Of a DNA stretch of 64,000 bases, positions 55,801 through 61,604 are shown piece by piece. Each line of letters opens with the position of its first letter. The first letter of the stretch is position 1. Source of the DNA: Coleophora flavipennella (lineage: Eukaryota > Arthropoda > Insecta > Lepidoptera > Coleophoridae); assembly GCA_947284805.1 (NCBI GenBank), contig OX369282.1, positions 8,917,001 to 8,981,000 of the forward strand, given 5' to 3'. The notes under the pieces were generated by a model that saw nothing but the letters and a program-made list of their open reading frames with translations, was not told the DNA's origin and did no database searches. Position numbers and translations under genes: made by a program.

Positions 55801-58800
55801 GGTAAATATATATACTTTCTGAAATAGTATTGCATGTGTTAGACAGTCCCATAGAAAGAGATATGCGAGTCATATCAAGTAAAATATCTTTAGTTTTCAT
55901 AGTTTTTGGTTTGGTGTGATGTGCTGAGATTTTTTTCCATCTCTCTCATGCACATGTCTTTTCTATGTGCTTTGGATTCTGTCTGTTTAATTAATAATTA
56001 TCTTTAAATTATCAACAAGAACGAATACACTTTAATTTCCACTGGTGTTTGTTTTTTGACAATGTGTATTTTTTTATAGTCGTCATTATTTTTTGAATTT
56101 CCAAAAATTACAATTGATATAGGCACAGTATTACAATATAACGGCTTACAGTAGTGCAATGAATGTACTTATGCAGAGCAACGGAAGGGTACTTGCGGGG
56201 CAGCGGGCGCCGGGGCACAGCCTGGCAACCTACGCCGTGGCGGCATCGTGCGACATCAAAGGCGTTACGCTACTGTAAGCCTTATCGTAATTCTGTGAAT
56301 ATATGGTTTTTAAATATTCCACCATATTGGATTTTGGTGACTTTGAGTCCAGTGACCACCATTTGGAGTTCTGAACAAAATTAATCGTTGTCTTAACAGT
56401 CCCGAAATGTTTAACGCGGTTCATAAACAGTAAGAATCCATATCACTCTTAACCCTTTCCCGCCTGCTGTCACCCACGTTTGTCCATAGGGCTGATTAGC
56501 CCCACAACGGTGCGCGGTCCACAAGCTGGGTTCGTCTCTGGCACCCCGGGGGGACGGCTGGCCAGCTGGATCATTGGTACGTATGAAGTTTTTGTTGCTT
56601 TTTAATTATAAGGGAAGGTGCTTCCATTGGGCTTAGACAGGTTTTAACCCAGCTTAAAAAAAGGAACAGCTTCTATATTCGTCTGTATTTATTTTTTATG
56701 TATGTTTCACCGATATTTTCGTCATATGTAGACAAGTTTAAAAAATATTTCTTTGGAGAATTTTTTTTCAACTACGAGATTAATTGTAAGTTAGTTATTT
56801 GATCCGAATTATTTTTGTAAGTACACAACACAAATATATTGTGTTGGTACGGAAGGTTCAGAACGCGAGCCCGACTCGCATTAGGTCGTCGTGGAGATCC
56901 TTGGGGGAGGCCTATGTCCAGCAGTGGACGTCCTTCGGCTAATATTATGAACAATAACAAAAAATAAAGCAAAATCAAAGTCGGTTGTTTTAAACGTATT
57001 TTTTAAACACGTGGTAGCATGAAATTTTTTTTTGCGCGCAACGCGTCGCAAAACAGTAAAAGCAATTTTCTTTTATCGCCGCCCAAATGTTAGTTTTTGA
57101 CTCAGAAAGTGATATCATGATAATCATTTTTCTACTCCCATTTGGTAATTTGCTTAATACATAACATCAAATCTTATCACAAAAGTATATTCATTTATCA
57201 TATTTATTTATTTTTGTATATTTTTATGACATTGGCTTCAAAAATAAGTATTCATTTCTACAAGTCGTTTTACAATGATCATTTCAAAACGAGACAACTG
57301 TACTATAAAGAAACTTTTTAAATATTTTTATGACTTTTGGTTTAATTCAAATATTCAATATATGATTATGACGAAATTTCAATTATTTTATTAATTTCAT
57401 GGTCGTAGAAAAAGTAGTGTACGCCAATGCACGCAATTAGCCATTGTAACACTCGTGCTGTCTATTTTGTTGACGAAATCGCAAAAAATATTTGGACTCC
57501 CCATACAAATCGATCTGCTAGCTAATTAGCCAAATTTGTATTGGAAGTCTATTTTTAGCGATTTTAGCAAAAGTGGTATAATAAGTGAAGGCCGCTATGC
57601 CTGCCAACACCGCAAGACCAAGGCAGGGCCCACGTGTGGCAGGTCTTGCCGCTAATACACTTGTCATGGTACACGGCAAGGCGCGTTCCTCGCAGAAATT
57701 AAGCACTACCTACTGGTACCGGAGCTGTAGACCGTTTACCTTCCGCGGCTTTCGCTGCCTGTGGTTCTGCTCCTGTTCTGGACGCCCGAGAAGCTGGCTC
57801 ACACATCTCCAGTGTGACATCGGAGCCGTAGGCGCGCTCACCTCCCGCTGCTTTGCCGACGGTTCTATTCCCGCTTTGGACGCTAGAGAAGCTGGCTTCT
57901 ACTCCAGTGTGGCACCGGAGTCGTAGGCAAGCTTACCTCCCGCCGCTTTTGCTACTGGCAGTTCTATCGCTGCTCGGTACGCCAGAGATGCTGACTTCCA
58001 TATCCAGTGTAGCACCGGAGCTGTAGGCGCGCTAACTTCCGGCGGCTTTCGCCACTGGTTGTTGCTATCTCTGCTCAAGACGCCAGAGAAGCTGGCTCCC
58101 ACATCTCCAGTGTGGCACTGGAGCCGTAGGCAAGCTAATCTCCCACGGCTTTCGCTACTGGCGGTTCTATCCTTGCTCGAGATGCCAGATAAGCTGGCTT
58201 CCACATCTCCAGTGTGGCACCGGAGTCGTAGGCAAGCTTACCTCCCGCGGTTTTCTACTGGCCGTTCTATCCCAGCTCGGGATGCCAGAGAAACTGGCTC
58301 CTATATCTCCAGTGTGACACCGGAGCCGTAGGCAAGCTTACCTCCCGCGGATTTCGCTACTGGCGGTTCTGTCCCCGCTCGGGAGGTCAGATAAGCTGGC
58401 TTCCACATATCCAGTGTGGCACCGGAGTCGTAGGAAAGCTTACCTCCCGCGGTTTTCTACTGGCGGTTCTATCCCAGCTCGGGATGCCAGAGAAACTGGC
58501 TCCTATATCTCCAGTGTGACACCGGAGCCGTAGGCAAGCTTACCTCCCGCGGATTTCGCTACTGGCGGTTCTGTCTCCGCTCGGGAGGCCAGATAAGCTG
58601 GCTTCCACATATCCAGTGTGGCACCGGAGTCGTAGGCAAGCTTACCTCCCGCGGTTTTCTACTGGCCGTTCTATCCCAGCTCGGGATGCCAGAGAAACTG
58701 GCTCCTATATCTCCAGTGTGACACCGGAGCCGTAGGCAAGCTTACCTCCCGCGGATTTCGCTACTGGCGGTTCTGTCCCCGCTCGGGAGGCCAGATAAGC

Positions 58801-61207
58801 TGGCTTCCACATCTCCAGTGTGGCACCGGAGCCGTAGGCAAGCTTACCTCCCGCGGCTTTCTACTGGCGGTTATATCCTGGCTCAGGACGTCAGAGAAGC
58901 TGGCTCCCACATCTCCAGTGTTGAACCGGAGCTGTACGCGCGCTCCCGGGGTTTGACGCTTGATGGAATCAAGTTCAATAGGGAAATTTATTTGTAGCCT
59001 CATTACTCAACACTTCATCATATCAGCTCATATACGTCCCCACCGAGGAGCTCGAGCCTATCCTGTATTAAGGCGATCAGGCCTTAGTCGACCATCACGT
59101 GGGCCCAGTGCGGGTTGGTCGACTTCACACACAATCTGCGAGTTTCTTCGCAGGCGTGTGCAGGTTTCCTCACGATGTTTTCCTTCACCGTTAAAGCAAT
59201 CGGTAAGTGTATGTACGTAAGTTTTTAAAAACTCATTGGTACATTGGCCGCCAAAATTTTAAACCCGGTACCTCTGGTTAAAAGGACCGAGTCGTTACCG
59301 AATGAGCCATCGACGCTTTCACTTCACTTCTTACTTGTGCAGATTCGTTTGCCAGAGTGTACCGTCGGACCACGGCCAGCCTCCAGTCGCGTCTCAGCCA
59401 GTAGTGGAGGTATCCTTGCCCTTCCTTATCCCAATCCTAGCCCTCCTTGCTCTTCCATTAACCGTGGGAGATTGTAGATATAGTGGCGAGTCTCTATCTG
59501 AAGTTTTTCAAGCTACCACCATCCTATCTAAGTCTTGCCGCCAAGCATCAATATTAACAGCATTGATTTGTTCCGGCTTGTAGATAAGATAGCCAGTTCC
59601 CCATAGCGTTGGGGGCTCTTGGTAAGCCCGCTTCCATCTCCGGCATCATCGTCACTTACCATCAGGTGAGATGATGTTAAGGGTTTACTGATTGTGGATT
59701 AAAAAAAAGGGCGAAAGCATCTCAAAACACACGGGTTTAAATCCGCAGAATAAGGTGGATAATTCCATAACTCATCGTCGACGTGCTTTGAGTAATTCCC
59801 GAACAAGTGGTGCTTTGTGTGCTCTGTTATTGTCGTGAAGAAGCACTGGATGGCAATTTTTTTTGCCCCGTAACCACTGAACCATAGTGCTAGCCAGATT
59901 TTAGAATTAACTGTTTGTTTAGGCGTCTCTTTGAATGGGAGAACGTAATATCTTCGTAACATCTTCGGCACCAGTTATCACACACTTGACATCACATGTA
60001 TTGATAAAACCAATGAGTTTTCATAACTCCAAAGGGAGTTCTTGACATCACATGTATTGATAGAAACCAATGAGTTTTCATAACTCCAAAGGGAGTTCTT
60101 GACATCACATGTATTGATAGAAACCAATGAGTTTTCATATCTCCAAAGAGAGATTCTTGTCACGTCAATGGCCTCACGTGAAGTATGCCTTGCGGCATAC
60201 TCCTCCTCATAGGTTACTTTTTTTTTTTTATTCACAATTGGTAAACCCTTGACAACATCTCACCTGGTGGTAAGAAACGATGTTGCCGAAGATGGAAGCG
60301 GGCTTACCAAGATTCGCCAACGCAATGGGGCTTCTGGCTATCTTATCTTCATGCCGGAACACACCAATGATATCAACATTGATATTTGACGGCAAGACTT
60401 CGATAAGATGGTGGTAGCTAGCCAGGCGGGCTTAGAAAATGCCCTACCACCAACCAAACCGAGTCTTACAATTGACCCCACCGGGAATCGAACCCGCGAC
60501 CTCCTGTGTAAAGTCAGTGAACTTTGCCTCTGAGCTACGGAGGCGGTTGTAAAGTGTATAGTGAAAGTAAGACAAATATAGTGTAATTTTGAATTGTTAC
60601 TTTGAATCTGTAACTTGACTCCGCTTCTCCGTCGAGCCGTAAAAATACATTGCTTTAATACATAATTGGTTTTAAAACAATGTAAATAATTAGTTTAAAT
60701 TCTGTTCTTTTTATTGGAATGGACAGATTGATTTGAATACATACGTACGTATCAAAATATGTATAATAGCCTGTGGTTTCCATAGTACAGGGAATCTAGT
60801 TTGGAACTAGCTATGTCTATGCGTGATTTGTACCTGAATGTTATATTATTATTAGCTGTCCCGGCGAACTTTTTGCCACCTTACACTACCCTACCTTACA
60901 TAAGATCCTTCTCCTGACAATAACGAACTCAACAAAAAAGAATTAGCGAAATCGGTCCAGCCTTTCACGCGTGATGCGATGACCAGAAGCAACAGGGGTT
61001 CATTTTTATATATGTAGATTTACCCCATAAACAATAACCTCCTTCTTTCGCAGTCGGATAATAAAGAACGATGTTCCCTCTATTCCAGATTCTGGAGGTC
61101 CGCTGGAGAATGTGACAAGGGAGCTGGGACAAGCACAGCTGTCCGTTCAGCAGTTGCAGCGGCTATTGGACTCGTTGGAGCTGCAGCACGCGCACCATGA
61201 CACCGAT
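31759..61207 (+). CDS. Oxysterol-binding protein-related protein (ORP3/6/7 type), 3' part beyond window
   Basis: Phase-consistent exons are 31759-31863, 35577-35727, 38542-38671, 46382-46495, 48295-48401, 50344-50441, 50872-53510 (or to 54236), 56177-56274, 56500-56576 and 61089-61207. ORPs move sterols and phospholipids at membrane contacts. The N-terminal PH domain binds phosphoinositides and the C-terminal ORD carries lipid. The PH domain here is clear: WEVLEGLKDGQ, NGYLHKKRKWPLKGWHK, RFFVVDGGILVYARSPTDV, RLHGSVDVGLSVISAK, FIYHLRAKT and AHRLYRQH, the ORP3/6/7 pattern. The exon at 61089 (NVTRELGQAQLSVQQLQRLL) matches the coiled-coil segment after it. The ORD and most FFAT signals are to the right of the window. 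The long exon of about 880 codons between them is unusual for the family. Confidence 0.9.
31893..32640 (+). mobile_element. Lepidopteran dispersed repeat (CCGGCCAAGTGCGAGTC type) with nested palindrome
   Basis: It runs from AAAACCGGCCAAGTGCGAGT to GGTACAGAACCCTAAA. The 28290-28480/29425-29485 segments belong to the same family in the other orientation. A smaller palindromic repeat (32285-32430, ends TATGCAAC/GTTGCATA) is nested within it. A 20-bp-armed perfect hairpin lies at 32668-32717. Confidence 0.65.
32779..33088 (-). mobile_element. SINE family B, minus strand
   Basis: It runs from CATCATATCAGCTCATATAC to the tRNA-like head complement ending GCCACCGACGC. The B-box complement is GGATTCGAACC. 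Confidence 0.8.
33089..33890. other. No gene recognised
   Basis: An 85-codon minus frame (33304-33561) sits in sequence that could be an old LTR or other repeat, but I cannot name it. Confidence 0.35.
33904..34177 (+). mobile_element. SINE family B, full length with 13-bp TSD
   Basis: ATGTGGCTAGTGG occurs at 33891-33903 and again at 34178-34190, bounding the element exactly. The head has a tRNA-like A box (GTGACGCAACGGC) and B box (GGTTCGAGTCC). The 3' end is ATATGAGCTGATGTGATG. This copy is the reference for the family. Confidence 0.93.
34571..34790. mobile_element. Foldback MITE with about 81-bp arms
   Basis: 34571-34651 and 34709-34790 are near-perfect inverted repeats (AAAACACGCTTTTAAAGCAC against its complement). 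The interior is about 57 bp and AT-rich. A TATG microsatellite is at 34405-34428. Confidence 0.85.
34795..34905 (-). mobile_element. SINE family A, 3' part, minus strand
   Basis: TATTCACAATTGATAAGCCC and then the complement of the ATCAGGTGAGAT tail and TTGGGGAATCTTGGTAAGCC-type body; truncated before the tRNA head. Confidence 0.75.
34994..35257 (-). pseudogene. LINE RT C-terminal fragment, minus strand
   Basis: The minus frame reads QKMLSYFGHVVRRGPDNLES, a standard stretch near the end of RTE-like endonuclease-RT proteins. It then degenerates. A plus-oriented RTE tail (35258-35385) with the TTTTAGCTGATAT end abuts it. Confidence 0.65.
35577..35727 (+). CDS. ORP exon, basic/Ser-rich linker
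   Basis: The acceptor TTTATTCGCAG ends at 35576 and the donor GTCAGT starts at 35728. It enters with 2 bases (completing Arg) and leaves in phase 2. It encodes RERRRGAGGRAAALRRAPSD and then SDCSGDTASLSADSAERAPR before QPTAKQR. Low complexity, as in the N-terminal extension before the PH domain of ORP3/6/7 proteins. GC content is far above its surroundings. Confidence 0.82.
35838..36082 (+). mobile_element. CCGACTTC-type MITE, full copy
   Basis: It starts ATCGACTTCAAAAAAAGGAG and ends GCGTTTGAAGTCGG, so the ends are inverted repeats. Length about 245 bp. Contains TGAACCGATTTTGATAATTC and CAGGATCTGATGGTGG. Confidence 0.8.
36507..37206 (+). pseudogene. Internally deleted LINE (RT start plus C-terminus) with 3' tail
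   Basis: 36507-36707 encodes PVLTRLYRLSLETGIVPKSW, KLANVQPVPKKGSRADPANY and RPIAI, the first RT blocks. 36700-37188 encodes the C-terminus (LQSLEHRCKVACLSVFYRIH, RRKRYAFSYSMRTTKEWNSL, FPDSYNLEIFKARVN). The catalytic RT core is missing between them. The 3' end (CATCACTTATAATCAGGTGA, then an A run) is the same tail type as SINE family A. Confidence 0.82.
37478..37640 (+). repeat. Copy of the 6.0-6.7 kb repeat family
   Basis: It contains GAGCGATGGCTGACTCTCGC and GTGAACTGGCCTACTC, shared with 6230-6420 and 13290-13385. Confidence 0.55.
37790..38465 (+). repeat. Tandem duplication, one copy with a Helitron inserted
   Basis: The unit TTGTTTTTATACTTTTTCGT ... ATAACATTTTGAATCTTT ... TTGAAAATAAAGTGAAGT ... 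GTGAATTCTGATGTTGG occurs twice. The left copy (37790-37857 plus 38246-38318) is split by the Helitron and the right copy (38329-38465) is intact. Confidence 0.88.
37858..38245 (+). mobile_element. Non-autonomous Helitron with TAGGG/TAGTG array
   Basis: It runs TCTAATATATAAAAATGAAT ... GTTCGCCGGGACAGCTAG, with A before and T after, the Helitron insertion signature. The intact duplicate copy next to it acts as the empty site. About 240 bp of its 388 bp is a (GGTAG)n/(TGTAG)n pentamer array (37982-38222). No ORF. Confidence 0.9.
38542..38671 (+). CDS. ORP exon, start of PH domain
   Basis: The acceptor TTTTTTCAG ends at 38541 and the donor GTACAC starts at 38672. It enters with 1 base and leaves in phase 0. 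It encodes SEWEVLEGLKDGQRFDRRPE and then FNGYLHKKRKWPLKGWHK. WPLKGWHK and the WE.VEGLK-type lead are strongly conserved in ORP3/6/7 proteins, and the basic KKRK residues lie in the phosphoinositide-binding face. Confidence 0.93.
38672..39280. other. Intron sequence without features
   Basis: Nothing recognised between the PH exon and the BEL/Pao element. Confidence 0.4.
40186..41003 (-). pseudogene. BEL/Pao gag C-terminus and protease start, inverted
   Basis: The minus strand encodes part of gag with two Cys/His knuckles (CICCNNEGHELYCC and CFNCLRPHTSKKC, then CKYCRGFHH). It then encodes an aspartic-protease active site in LIDPGSQCSFITNTCAKRLK. It stops being element-like at VSALGGQQ, where a short GGAAACCAAAAAT tandem repeat and LTR sequence follow. 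The gag N-terminus is absent. Both ends of this segment carry TTTAAATTAATTTTCGG from the LTR. Confidence 0.85.
41129..44761 (+). CDS. BEL/Pao pol: RT, RNase H, integrase (uninterrupted)
   Basis: 1210 codons without a stop; coding similarity begins slightly upstream (about 41075, ISCEIKARFSEGPTFN), the end of the protease. The RT has FTSDVKQMYRQINL (block A) and the catalytic VFVDDVVTGSS, with FVDD as is usual in BEL/Pao. RNase H begins near LHAFSDASEKGYAGVIYL. Integrase has a zinc-binding HH...CLSC, the catalytic D in VAADFAGPFY, TDNGTNYRG and GLAESAVKSAKHH. It ends VVKLCLLPQ at TAG. The element lies on the same strand as the host gene, in ORP intron 3. The long open frame suggests recent arrival, but without its own 5' LTR and with gag inverted it cannot be autonomous as it stands. 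Confidence 0.93.
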   Translation: MQNLTKDLPSTYIPEGIVHQFQGLVLADPTFHIKGKVDFLLGADLYDSILMHSAPVKLQPDLPSALQTKLGFILMGRMSIDREGSSSSKDIQAFHGLCENILDQNIIKFWELEELPSSKKETLSSEDKFCEEHFLSTYSRNETGRFSVQLPFKSNEPCLGESREVAFRRFQSLERRLNREQVLKEMYTKFLKEYEELGHMSLVSNPELDPARYFIPHHGVLRLSSSTTKLRVVFDGSAVTTNGISLNETLLSGPKLQQNIVDILTRFRVHKIVFTSDVKQMYRQINLQEIHRPYQRIYWRYSNKEPIQEYQLNTVTYGIKTAPFLAMRCLRKLAEDCQEQYANASKVVLQDVFVDDVVTGSSSLPDALQLKDDLIALLKSGGFELRKWCSNSKEFLATLLPEHCEVPLEYDIDGDSIIKILGLKWNSKDDNFLYTANINTNAYTKRSLLSNIARLYDPCGWLAPVVFKAKSMMQKLWLLQLDWDQAPPPEFIKEWRLFAETFIALRGITIPRYIMTESGKDFQLHAFSDASEKGYAGVIYLRVTDNTGSTKVFLLLAKSKVAPIKQRLTIPKLELNGALLAASLINYLRGVLSMINFSLINIWCDSTIVLSWLRSSPHALRMYEGNRVSEIHNLVDPSVWRYVPTSMNPADAASRGLYPDQLVDHKLWWDLPWLAEAPETWPRRKDLVGSEVDIYPEESHHSSKEKRVVKCMVGTCDETDSLLFRFSSFSKLIRITSLCLRFIHNCRSKKIDRRHNYITSQELDTATTIWIKETQRMAFEREMTLISNNKCCKSDIDRLSPFLDNGILRVGGRLKNSSLPYKSKHPILLPRSHHFTNLVVDHYHVKYLHVGPSTLLSMIRQKFWILSGRQVVRHRVFKCLSCFKNRPRFSEPIMGDLPSSRVQPSKVFSSVAADFAGPFYVKESDLRKARVYKAYLCIFVCFSTKACHLELVSDLTTEAFMACFHRFTSRRGLCRDIYTDNGTNYRGACNHLKDVYKYLAKRDNMDKINSELATHKVKWHFGPASAPHFNGLAESAVKSAKHHIMRVVGEQRLSYEALQTLFCRVEAILNSRPLVQMSSDPNELQPLTPGHFLVGGPLNSIPEYDLTDIKVNRLSRWQLIQKMTQGFWKQWSNDYLHTLQQRNKWTDPKKNLNVNDLVLIREDNTSPLQWKLGRVLILHPGKDSTVRVVTVKTENGTLVRPVVKLCLLPQ
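44921..45279 (+). repeat. BEL/Pao 3' LTR, 359 bp
   Basis: It starts TGTTATGG and ends CCTCATACA (TG...CA ends), and is preceded by the CTTCGGGGGGC polypurine region. Its full reverse complement (minus the last few bases) is at 39446-39792. Confidence 0.88.
45280..45820. other. Intron sequence without features
   Basis: AT-rich. No repeat or gene recognised. Confidence 0.4.
45822..46303 (+). mobile_element. Two CCCGCGGCTTC-type repeats in tandem
   Basis: 45822-46112 and 46120-46303 both begin CTAGCT(T/G)TTTCCCGCGGCTTC and end CACATTTATAATATTA. The second is shorter. A third head is at 46597-46664. Confidence 0.7.
46382..46495 (+). CDS. ORP exon, PH domain core
   Basis: The acceptor TTTTCTAG ends at 46381 and the donor GTACGA starts at 46496. 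38 whole codons: RFFVVDGGILVYARSPTDVN and GRLHGSVDVGLSVISAK. This is the third to sixth strand of the PH domain and is very close to vertebrate ORP3/6/7. Confidence 0.94.
46665..46860 (-). mobile_element. Dispersed repeat, inverse of 26046-26240
   Basis: GGGCCAGAAATGACATTTT ... GAGAGCGGCAGGGAGTGTCC is the complement of the 26-kb copy. Confidence 0.65.
46932..47266 (+). mobile_element. SINE family A, full length
   Basis: The tRNA-like head ACCGCCTCCGTAGCTCAGAG and B box GGTTCGATTCC, the body CTAAGCCCGCCTGGCTAGCT, and the tail CACTTACCACCAGGTGAGAT then an A-rich end. The head still folds like a tRNA 5' half, but no complete tRNA is present. Confidence 0.88.
47612..47872 (-). mobile_element. 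SINE family A, minus strand
   Basis: The complement of the family body (TAGCTAGCCAGACGGGCTTA) ends with the B-box complement GAATTCGAACC. It is older and more diverged than the neighbours at 46932 and 47942. Confidence 0.8.
47942..48270 (+). mobile_element. SINE family A, full length
   Basis: It begins AACCGCCTTCGTGGCTTAAT, has the B box GGTTCGATTCC, and ends CAATTATGAATAAAAAAAAA. It lies 25 bp upstream of the next ORP exon. Confidence 0.88.
48295..48401 (+). CDS. ORP exon, C-terminal part of PH domain
   Basis: The acceptor TTTATTTGTAG ends at 48294 and the donor GTAAGG starts at 48402. It leaves in phase 2. It encodes ARRRRIDIDADEFIYHLRAK then DVFRTWLSVLKAH. The last strand and the C-terminal helix (with its conserved Trp) of the PH domain. 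Confidence 0.93.
48560..48720 (+). pseudogene. LINE 3' end, same family as 36507-37206
   Basis: TTCCCGACTCCTACAATTTG ... CATCACTTACTATCAGGTGA ... A run. Only the last about 50 codons (FPDSYNLGIFKARVNTHYLS-like) and the tail remain. Confidence 0.75.
48741..48908. mobile_element. MITE family P, copy 5, centre only
   Basis: CTGAACAACTTTAGTTCTAC and AAAGTTGTAAACAAAAGTTG flank a GATTGGTTTGTATG centre. The outer ends are lost. From 48910 to 49435 nothing is recognised. Confidence 0.6.
49447..49764. mobile_element. Foldback MITE with about 95-bp arms
   Basis: 49447-49540 and 49668-49764 are inverted copies (TGTCAGTCAGAACAAAAGCT against AGCTTTTGTTCTGACTGACA). A spacer of about 127 bp separates them. 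The 105-codon frames across it are palindrome artefacts. Confidence 0.85.
49806..50085 (-). mobile_element. SINE family B 3' part, tandemly duplicated
   Basis: Two copies of about 120-125 bp starting near 49806 and 49929, each beginning TTTGTACAT(G/A)CATCATCATC and containing GGGGCTCGAGCCTACCCTGA. The second continues further, to the CTTCGAGTTTC block. From 50090 to 50340 nothing is recognised. Confidence 0.78.
50344..50441 (+). CDS. ORP exon after the PH domain
   Basis: The acceptor (T run, AAG) ends at 50343 and the donor GTAAGT starts at 50442. It begins with 1 base completing Arg and leaves in phase 1. It encodes LYRQHLLMFGARESVPKIHA and PLDDIPPNDSS. HRLYRQ after the PH helix is a family signature. 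Confidence 0.92.
50872..54236 (+). CDS. Giant ORP exon (1116-codon open frame), alternative end
   Basis: The acceptor TCTCCCTCTCTAAG ends at 50871. The exon's first two bases complete the Arg codon left by the previous exon, and the frame runs RSSIEMFSSSSEETHMSRHK to TAG at 54234-54236. The protein is Ser/Lys/Asn/Thr-rich, without recognisable folded domains, and probably disordered. A GTAAGT at 53511 falls at codon 876 in phase 0 and would join exactly to the exon at 56177, giving an in-frame full-length ORP. If the donor is not used, translation continues 241 codons through a Cys-rich stretch (CLDVCVNTSLCVCCFC, residues 905-920) and three TQT-type motifs (ATQTS 927-931, YTQTE 956-960, STQSQTD 1042-1048). 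It then stops, with AATAAA at 54534-54539. Alternatively, the ATG at 50886 could start a nested gene. Confidence 0.8.
53511..53516 (+). promoter_or_regulatory. Predicted internal 5' splice site GTAAGT
   Basis: A consensus intron start within the open frame, exactly on a codon boundary (875 codons after 50886). It is the only phase-0 GTAAGT I found in the 3' third of the exon, and the next exon begins in phase 0. Exon bases before it (GAT) are weak. Confidence 0.55.
54275..54335 (-). mobile_element. RTE-type tail fragment, minus strand
   Basis: TATATCAGCCGAAAGACTTC and GACTGCTGGACAAAGGCCTA are the complement of the 29215-29265 tail. It lies in the putative 3' UTR of the short ORP isoform. Confidence 0.65.
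54592..54785 (+). repeat. Direct repeat of about 115 bp
   Basis: TTTTATAAGTTTTGACCC(T)GCGAGTG and the GTGTCGGTTAC, GTGTCG(C/T)GAGTTCAAT blocks occur twice in order. Confidence 0.75.
54853..55078. mobile_element. MITE family P, copy 6, truncated
   Basis: It starts TATAGGGTGTAACAAAATTG and is cut at GGGTTTCTTGGGGAA where a SINE A head (55081-55150) begins. Confidence 0.75.
55081..55347. mobile_element. SINE A head (+) and SINE A tail (-), opposed
   Basis: 55081-55150 is a tRNA-like head ending at GGGTTCGATTCCCGG and a T run. 55235-55347 is the minus-strand 3' part (CACCTGGTGGTAAGTGACGA). Between them is a piece of the 26-kb dispersed repeat. From 55350 to 56176 I see no gene. Confidence 0.7.
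56177..56274 (+). CDS. ORP linker exon
   Basis: The acceptor ATGCAG ends at 56176 (poor pyrimidine tract) and the donor GTAAGC starts at 56275. In the frame that fits the next exon it reads SNGRVLAGQRAPGHSLATYA and SCDIKGVTLL. It begins in phase 0 and leaves in phase 2. The exon before the giant one ends in phase 1, so only an exon that shifts phase, such as 50872-53510, can connect. The exact 5' border is uncertain. Confidence 0.62.
56500..56576 (+). CDS. ORP exon before the coiled coil
   Basis: The acceptor GCTGATTAG ends at 56499 and the donor GTACGT starts at 56577. It enters with 1 base and leaves in phase 1. It encodes PTTVRGPQAGFVSGTPGGRL and ASWII. Together with the next exon it gives GRLASWIIDSGGPL, similar in position and pattern to the start of the ORP3/6/7 coiled-coil region. 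Confidence 0.78.
56645..57470. other. CCGACTTC repeat piece, RTE tail, then featureless DNA
   Basis: 56650-56775 is a degraded CCGACTTC-type repeat. 56882-56945 is the RTE tail (GTCGTGGAGATCCTTGGGGG ... TTCGGCTAATATTATGA). From 56950 to 57470 nothing is recognised. Confidence 0.55.
57585..58948. repeat. 101-bp satellite array with 202-bp higher-order unit
   Basis: 57585-57725 is a lead segment (CGCTATGCCTGCCAACACCG ... GGTACCGGAGCTGTA), also present at 61629-61765. From about 57726 about twelve monomers of about 101 bp follow, each with TCCAGTGTG(G/A)CACCGGAG and GCTTACCTCCCGCGG-type blocks. In 58251-58860 two monomer variants alternate with a 202-bp period (TTTTCTACTGG at 58251, 58453 and 58655). 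Spurious frames on both strands. Confidence 0.92.
59016..59300 (-). mobile_element. SINE family B, minus strand
   Basis: It begins ATCATATCAGCTCATATACG and passes GCGGGTTGGTCGACTTCACA; the head is degraded to ...GAGCCATCGACGC. Confidence 0.8.
59508..59708 (+). mobile_element. SINE family A, 3' part
   Basis: AGCTACCACCATCCTATCTA ... CACTTACCATCAGGTGAGAT ... GATTGTGGATTAAAAAAAA; the tRNA-like head is missing. Confidence 0.8.
59716..59971 (-). pseudogene. Degenerate mariner-like transposase fragment
   Basis: One minus frame has ELWNYPPYSADLNPC, the third-Asp region of mariner-type transposases, and another has LHDNNRAHKAPLVRELL, the second-Asp region. They are frame-shifted relative to each other. 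No inverted repeats found, and it is a different lineage from the 4.8-kb copy. Confidence 0.68.
59990..60155. repeat. 57-bp minisatellite, 3 copies
   Basis: TTGACATCACATGTATTGAT ... AATGAGTTTTCATAACTCCA occurs three times. Unrelated in sequence to the 28.5-kb 57-bp array. Confidence 0.9.
60218..60546 (-). mobile_element. SINE family A, full length, minus strand
   Basis: From a T run and TTCACAATTGGTAAACCC to the head complement GAGCTACGGAGGCGG, with the B-box complement GGGAATCGAACC. It is nearly identical to 46932-47266. Confidence 0.88.
60852..61018 (-). mobile_element. Short non-autonomous Helitron, 167 bp, minus strand
   Basis: On the minus strand it reads TCTACATATATAAAAATGAA ... GTTCGCCGGGACAGCTAA, flanked by A and T. 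Same family as 37858-38245 but without the pentamer array expanded (two to three GGTAG remain). It lies 70 bp upstream of an ORP exon. Confidence 0.8.
61089..61207 (+). CDS. ORP coiled-coil exon (last seen)
   Basis: The acceptor TCTATTCCAG ends at 61088 and the donor GTAAGT starts at 61208. It enters with 2 bases and leaves in phase 0. It encodes SGGPLENVTRELGQAQLSVQ and then QLQRLLDSLELQHAHHDTD. Leu heptads fit the coiled coil that precedes the FFAT motif and ORD in ORP3/6/7. Confidence 0.87.
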
Positions 61208-61344
61208 GTAAGTCATCATCATCAGCATTTCAGAAGATCCCTTCTGTGAACATTTGGTCCTTCAAGCAACCGTCTTAAACTTTCATTTATCGTAATCCTG
61301 AACAGCGACTTCCTGCCAGCTTTACCAGATAATCAGACTACTAG

Positions 61345-61475
61345 ATGTCATCAACATATCAACCGAAAGACGTCCACAAAAGCCTCCCCCAAGGATTTCC
61401 ACAACTTCCGGTTCTGCGCTGCCCGCATCCAGCGGCTTCCCGCGACCTTTGCCAGTTCGTCGATCCACTAGACGT
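61345..61475 (-). pseudogene. RTE-type LINE tail, minus strand
   Basis: ATCAACATATCAACCGAAAG, CTCCCCCAAGGATTTCCACA and CCGCATCCAGCGGCTTCCCG are complements of 29150-29260. Confidence 0.75.
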
Positions 61476-61489
61476 CCTCGCCTGTTGTA

Positions 61490-61595
61490 TTTGTTGGAGC
61501 CATAGCAAGCGCATCATGACACTGATGTAAGTCATCATAAGATATCTTCCCTTCGTATATCTACCAGATACGATAAGACTACCACGTTTATGATT
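61490..61595 (+). pseudogene. Decayed duplicate of the 3' end of the last ORP exon
   Basis: TTGTTGGAGC...CATGACACTGATGTAAGTCATCAT repeats the end of the 61089-61207 exon with its donor. The downstream TACCAGATA...AGACTAC block of the intron is also repeated. In the host frame GAG CTG CAG has become GAG CCA TAG, a stop. Confidence 0.7.
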
Positions 61596-61604
61596 CCCCA
61601 CTTT

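Noticed and set aside
59990..60155. CRISPR-like regularly spaced repeats
   Set aside because: Direct tandem 57-bp minisatellite without unique spacers, in a eukaryotic genome.
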